Positions 58,836 through 64,000 of a stretch of DNA of 64,000 bases are shown here, one piece after another (positions within the stretch are counted from its first letter, which is position 1; every line of letters begins with the position of its first letter). Below the pieces are notes generated by a model. The model did no database searches, was not told the origin of the DNA, and worked only from the letters and a program-made list of their open reading frames with translations. The stretch is taken from assembly GCA_022385755.1 (NCBI GenBank), contig MU278359.1, positions 829,714 through 893,713 of the forward strand. The letters are read 5' to 3'. The translations under genes and the position numbers were made by a program. This stretch comes from Trametopsis cervina (taxonomy: Eukaryota > Basidiomycota > Agaricomycetes > Polyporales > Irpicaceae).

Positions 58836-61100
58836 GGAGATATATCAGGCCTGCACGAGCGTAAATACATACCGACTGACGCGTAGTCGACGTTGAGATG
58901 CATGTACATACGCGTTAAAAGATCCATGGCACTTTTGAGACATCACTAAGGGATTATACCTTCGTAGCTGCACGCCCCTGTCGATTTGTCGCTTTGTCGC
59001 TTCATAATGAAAACGGTTGGGCTTTGCACAACCATGGCATTTCTCGTGGTCTAAGCACATTGACTACACTACAGACTTCGCGTAACAGCGCGGGAAGGTG
59101 GTGCGCAGGCATCGCAGCCCACTCGCGCTGCGAAAACACGGCCTGCGCGTACACGGTCGAGGCTAACAGATGTCAGATACCTGCATTGCGTGCGTGGCTG
59201 CTCTCTACACAGCCTCCAGACAGCAGTCCTCGGTAAGAGATGGCGCGAGATGCCGTATGGTCGTAAGGAGGTGCGGCCCAAAAGGTGTTTACACGGCTGC
59301 CAACACGCACAGCGGGCGTTGAATAAAGAGGGCTGAGTAGACGACCTATTGCGGTGCCGTAGCTTTTGTGACCTAGGCGAAACAACGCACCCAAAACCCC
59401 GCCATTGTGAGAATTATGGATTCTTTTACGTAGCCTGTCCAACACGTGCCCCTGTTGCTGAGTGACTGGGTGGGTCGCACGAGCATCACTTGGGGTAGGG
59501 CGGTGGCCATGGACGGCGAAAATCTGCAACAACAAATCAAATAGTGTAAGGGGTGTGCGCTGGCGCATAGATGGAAAGACGAAGTGTACAGGTTGACCAT
59601 ACAAGTAAGAAGGGAAAGACGCACCCAAAGTGCCTCCTACGCGGCGCAGAACATGACGAAGCCGCTCGGAACGTCGACACGCACGAGGGTACATCAGCAA
59701 AACTGCATGCGTCTGAATAAATCTTATATACCTGTTTTCGTCTTACACGGTCTGGGGTGCCTGATAAGTCTAATGAGTTTTTGTGGTTCAGACAGTTCAG
59801 ATGGTAAAGACATGAGATTTTATGACAGACTCCCAGAGTGTACAGAACAGGATCAAATTTGTTACATATTATCTCTAATAGTCTACATAATGTGTACACA
59901 AGATCAGTTCAATGTACTATACCTCTTGTCATCTCAGCAAGCTTGCAGCTGTAGGAGAAGACGAAGGGAAGGGGCCAGTGGAGACAAAGAGACGGAACGA
60001 GGGCGCGAGCCCACGGAACAGGGTATCCACATGTGCATTTCAGAGCTGTGATTTGCAAGGGCCTGTGCTCGCAGCTCGTCGTGCACTCTGGTAGGGTAGA
60101 CAATAGACCTGTGGGCCTTGATGTGGATGTCCTCGAGCGAAGTGTATGGTCTGCAGGCGTGAGTGGGCACAACTTAGCTCGGCGATTACCGATAGGCGCC
60201 AAGTGATCGCGTGCCAATTTTTCGTCGCGACGCACCGCGGCTGGTCGTCAACGTCTGCCTCTCCCACCATCGCCATCCTACTCGAGATACGGTTCAAGCT
60301 CACAGAGGTGCTGGATACCGCAGAATACACGTAGGATGCACAACCCTCCTTGGGCAACCTGTTATTTTGGTTGAATTCCCCATGTTTAAAGTGCGTACAT
60401 TGTAGCACATGGGCACCTAATGAACACTAACTACCTTTGCTGAGGCCCCTCACGAAACCAGAAAATACACAGACGGACTAAAAGAAACTCTCATATGGCA
60501 AGAGTTGCTACCCGCATGTCATCGGGTGTGGGCATGGGCAGGTAGTCGCAAGTGAAGGTGCCAGCATGCGATGAGCGTCGTGAGGCTGAACTGTTGAAGA
60601 TGGTGAGTCACTGGCCGGATTACCAATGCGCCCACTGACTGTATGTCTGTTTTTCAATCCTAGTGTGCAGGTCCGCCTTGACCAGAGCAACAGAGCCATG
60701 CTGTGCCGTGACCAAATCTGCTGGTGCCTGCTCAACTGTTTTGAGCCACGCAAACGTGCCAACAGCCACGTCAAGCTGTCGGAGCTTGACCACAGACTCG
60801 AGCGTGACTGGTTTGTCCTGCCACCATATGCCTGAGCACTGGTCGATGTACAAATATTACTTCCCAACCCAGGTAGGGGCTTTTTATTCATTCAACATTG
60901 TAAATAAATCCGGGCCTGTTCTCCTGCTTGTAATGTACTGTATCTAATAGTGGTTACATGTAGAATGAACATTTGGTGGCCATTGGCTAATATGAATAGG
61001 CTGATTATGTGCACTGGAGCATCTGGATTTCCAGTCTGATTTGGCTCTGAATTTAACTGGCACCAGAGCCCAACTCCCTGGTTCAGAAAGGAACCTCATG
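58836..61100. other. Region with two unassigned open frames, no supported gene
   Basis: A minus-strand frame at 59,700-59,173 (175 aa) and one at 60,853-60,620 (77 aa, CSGIWWQDKPVTLESVVKLR, VGTFAWLKTVEQAPADL) are open. The second has a protein-like composition and ends at a clean stop, and could be the last exon or a fragment of a larger gene or mobile element. Neither has a recognisable domain or splice partners. The stretch around 59,700-59,930 and 60,880-61,100 is AT-rich. Confidence 0.3.
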
Positions 61101-61179
61101 ATTTCAGACAAAATCTCTTAGTGCTCTGAACACCTGGATCAGACGTGTCAGACCAACCAGACAACTATGCCGTTTTGCT

Positions 61180-63130
61180 GATGTAGGTGTACACACCGCT
61201 GACCGCGTACCGCGCACGCCCCATGCCGTGCCCCTCTGCGACCAGAGCCACCTACACAAGCTAGTATGTGGCATTATGAGGCGTGCGCGCGAGCAGTGGC
61301 GCGGGTGGCGTGTCGTTGTCATGGTGCACAGCGGGCTCGGTTTTGCACAGAGTGGTGCTGATGCTTGACGGCTGTGGTGAAGGCGTCGAGGCGGCGGAGG
61401 GAGCGACTCGGGGGTCTTGCGAGAGTATATACACAGGTGAAGTCCTTGCGCAAGCTTGATTTCGATGACTGTGCGGCTCATCAACGGATGGGAAAGAGAC
61501 CGAAACCCGGTGTTGAGACCAGAACTGTCACCAGTATTGTAGATAAACAGGGAGTGTGTCGCGTGTCTTGCGTGTGCGGCTCACTAAAGAATACAGATGG
61601 CCCGACTGCAGCCGACATACGGATTCATTTCGTGAGCTAAACAGCTCTGAACGTATCGCGCTGCAAACTCAAGGTCGCTGGCGGCAGGCAGCCAACGGCC
61701 AGAGTTTATTTAAACGCATGAGCGCGGCCGCGTGTGGCAGAATCACCTACGGTAAGTTTGTACGGCATCGTTTCACGGCTAGAAAGGCAGAATTAGTCCT
61801 AGAGAAGGGAGTTACTCACGACGCTCTGCTCCAGGAGCTTCGAGCAAATCGCTCACTTGATCGTGTTTACGGAGGGACGCCGCTGGGACACTCGAACGAG
61901 TGGCGAGTCGACGCCCATATCGATAAGTCCACACAGTATATGCGATTTACGGACGCACGCTGTGCATCATTGCCGTAGAGCCGGAGCCGCGCCGTGAGAA
62001 AGGCGAGGGTCCACGACGGCAAGAAGGCAAACCATGTCGGCTCTAGTGTGCAGGGAGAGGTCGAGGTAGCCGTTCATACCGCGTACGTCGGCCAGGAGAC
62101 GTAACGGCTGCTTAGCCACTTCTTTGTACGCGTGCGCCGTTGATTTCTAATGAGTGAGCGGTATTGTTGTTTCCGAGTCGTTGTGAGAGTTTCTGACGAC
62201 GATCAGGTACTTTCCCGTCGCTGCAGGTGGCGGACTGGCAGTGGCAGCTTGGGCCGCAGAGGCAAGCACTATAAAGGTGAGAACATTCTCTAGACTCGCC
62301 TTGATCGCGGGGTCGGATGATCGTCCCGGCTAGTGTAGCTGTCTCCGTGCGTTCCGCCGTTCAGAGGCTTCGCTACTCCTCTGAATCGTCCCAACGTCTG
62401 ACGGCGGACTAGGTCCTATGTCGGCCTATACTGTGCACCTGAACGATCTGATAGAACGAAATGTCTGCACTGTCGTTACCATGGACCCTCGCGAATGCAC
62501 GGATCTTGATGTCTACGTGTGGGAAAACAAACGTCTGGCTAACGTACGTACGACTGGTACGTACTGCATGTGTCATCCGTCGTGCCTATCCAGGCCTCCC
62601 GACCTACAAGAGCAGAGCTCCCGCGCGAACAGGATGTGTACAATAGGGGGAACGCGATGTTTGTGCTCTTGCAGTCTATCCCGGAAAGCGCGGCCTTACA
62701 CAGAGTGCAGTTGACGCAGACTGATACGAGCGATGAGGTGGAGGAAGAGGAAAGGAGTTGCCGGGGGCGCGGGCGAGGGAGATCTTGAGGACTGCAGAGG
62801 TGTATCTTCGACTAGGATGTTTTGAAGGAGCTGAGGGGAATCCAACGTCGTAAATTTGATGTGGATGTAGCAGGCCACAATCGTCGCTCCAATGCTGCCC
62901 TCCTTGTTGTTGAGCTGGACGAGGAGACCGCGCCGGATGTGCTGTTTGGGGGGACCGCGACCGGAAATGCGCCTTGCTGGTGGTGAAGACGAGGCGAACA
63001 TCGCGTCACCAATGTGCGCTGTGATAGCGTTCAAAATGGTGGCAATCTGGGAATGCGACAGGGCATAAGTGGAATAGACATGAGAAGAGAAGGGGGACTC
63101 ACGAGTCTCCGTCAACCCCTGCGGTTATAA
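61180..63130 (-). pseudogene. Family X copy X-last, longest set of landmarks
   Basis: The upstream exon (donor GTGAGTCC ~63,103, acceptor CATTCCCAG ~63,054) leads to IATILNAITAHIGDAMFASS, PKQHIRRGLLVQLNNKEGS, CYIHIKFTTLDSPQLLQNIL (63,053-62,815), a good coding exon. Next come a degenerate segment, IVLASAAQAATASPPPAAT, GKYLIVVRN (~62,270-62,195), and AHAYKEVAKQPLRLLADV, VCLLAVVDPRLSHGAAPAL then RQ and stop (62,130-61,975). The segment 61,800-61,900 recurs near 37,230 and 44,100; 61,180-61,450 aligns with X-A (21,785-22,080). In-frame stops such as the one before KSTAHAY argue for a pseudogene. Confidence 0.42.
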
Positions 63131-63229
63131 CTCGTAAATATCTTGCCCACTTGACGCGTCATGATGGTGTCCGTACATCCAGCGGAATGGAATAGAACAT
63201 TGTCGTATCTGTCTTGCTGCGAGTTGCAC

Positions 63230-63580
63230 GAGATCCAGTGCATGGAGACAAGTGAGGAACATTGTGGTCAATGGTACTGTAGTGACACAGCGATTATCAC
63301 GTGCTGCCCTCGGAGTCCTCGGGCTGTTCTATGTAGTCGTCGCGCTGCAGCTACACTCACCACTTCACCATCGTCGATCTCAACACTCCTTAAGCTCCCC
63401 TTCCTCTGATCCCGAATGTGACGTAATCTCTACTAACTCGCATCTCCCATTCATGTCCGAAGTTGGATGCTCGACGCACTCTATCGCGCCAATTACTGTG
63501 CCTTCAAGTCTCCGCGGTACGGCTGCTGCCTCCTATATCTTGGTGTCCGTCTAACAGCAAGCTTCTCAGGAAGTAATGCT
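63230..63580 (+). promoter_or_regulatory. Second orphan leader block near window end
   Basis: CCCTCGGAGTCCTCGGGCTG (63,307) and GTGTCCGTCTAACAGCAAGC (63,541) match the leader blocks at 38,680-39,030 and 57,080-57,440. No DUF6535 start follows before 64,000; a further gene could lie beyond the window. The remaining 420 bases show no gene. Confidence 0.4.
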
Positions 63581-64000
63581 CCGATTTTTGAGGCAAATTA
63601 CACCCGCAAACAAGCTAGAGCCCGTATATGGTAGACTAAAGTAATGGAGAACTATAGGAATCACAGTGCAGACCGCAGATGAGGTTCATTCCGGTATGTG
63701 ATCACCGGCATGCTATGATGCACACGTACGCTTACTTTGCGCTCGCTATCACAGATTATACTCACCGCAACTTTGTCAACCATTCCATTCCTACCACGTA
63801 GATTCTCACGACAGTGTGTATGAGAGCCGAAATCACTCGCTATTCCCCATACACGACCCTTCGTAGACCATACTTCGCCGCTCTGCAGGTGCCATCCACC
63901 TCGGGATCGATCGCTGCAGGCATGCCCATATGTGCGGATGACCTTGTGGACGTCTAATTCCGGTCTGTGTACATGCGCGGGCGGAGGGGTCTCAACTTCC

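Noticed and set aside
60620..60853. 77-residue minus-strand frame as a transposase fragment
   Set aside because: The composition looks coding but no catalytic motif, terminal repeats or target-site duplication is visible.

Overview
The window looks like a chromosomal segment of an Agaricomycete fungus (Basidiomycota, possibly Polyporales). The reasons are short introns of about 49-60 nt with GT..AG borders, typical fungal housekeeping genes, and a tandem array of DUF6535 membrane-protein genes, a family I know mainly from mushroom-forming fungi. All gene models were spliced by hand from the sequence, so exon borders are predictions.

Positions 1-17,200 hold ordinary single-copy genes: the 3' end of an Arg/Ser/Pro-rich, RG-rich protein (+); a complete ten-exon Hob3/Rvs161-type BAR protein (-); a large low-complexity protein of about 1,228 aa (+); COG5 of the Golgi tethering complex (-); a carboxylesterase-like alpha/beta hydrolase (-); a single-pass membrane protein (+); and an unrecognised protein of about 301 aa (-).

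Positions 18,200-54,900 hold seven head-to-tail paralogues, here called A to G, of a four-TM DUF6535 protein of about 880-1,085 aa. All are on the + strand and all have three exons with introns at identical places. Each has a basic N-terminus, the DUF6535 membrane domain, a long soluble helical region and an acidic, Gly/Glu/Asp-rich tail. The paralogues are mosaic in sequence. They differ in start codon site, and most tails have been cut by frameshifts or nonsense changes whose homologous sequence can still be read past the stop.

The gaps between the paralogues are not random. Most carry copies of a second, minus-strand gene-like unit, here called family X, convergent with the preceding DUF6535 gene, followed by a conserved plus-strand leader/promoter block for the next DUF6535 gene. 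The duplicated module is therefore leader block, DUF6535 gene (+), X (-). Most X copies are broken. From 55,200 to 63,600 the modules continue as relics: X copies, two orphan leader blocks and a decayed DUF6535 tail near 58,650-58,830. I recognise no rRNA, tRNA, CRISPR or intact transposon.
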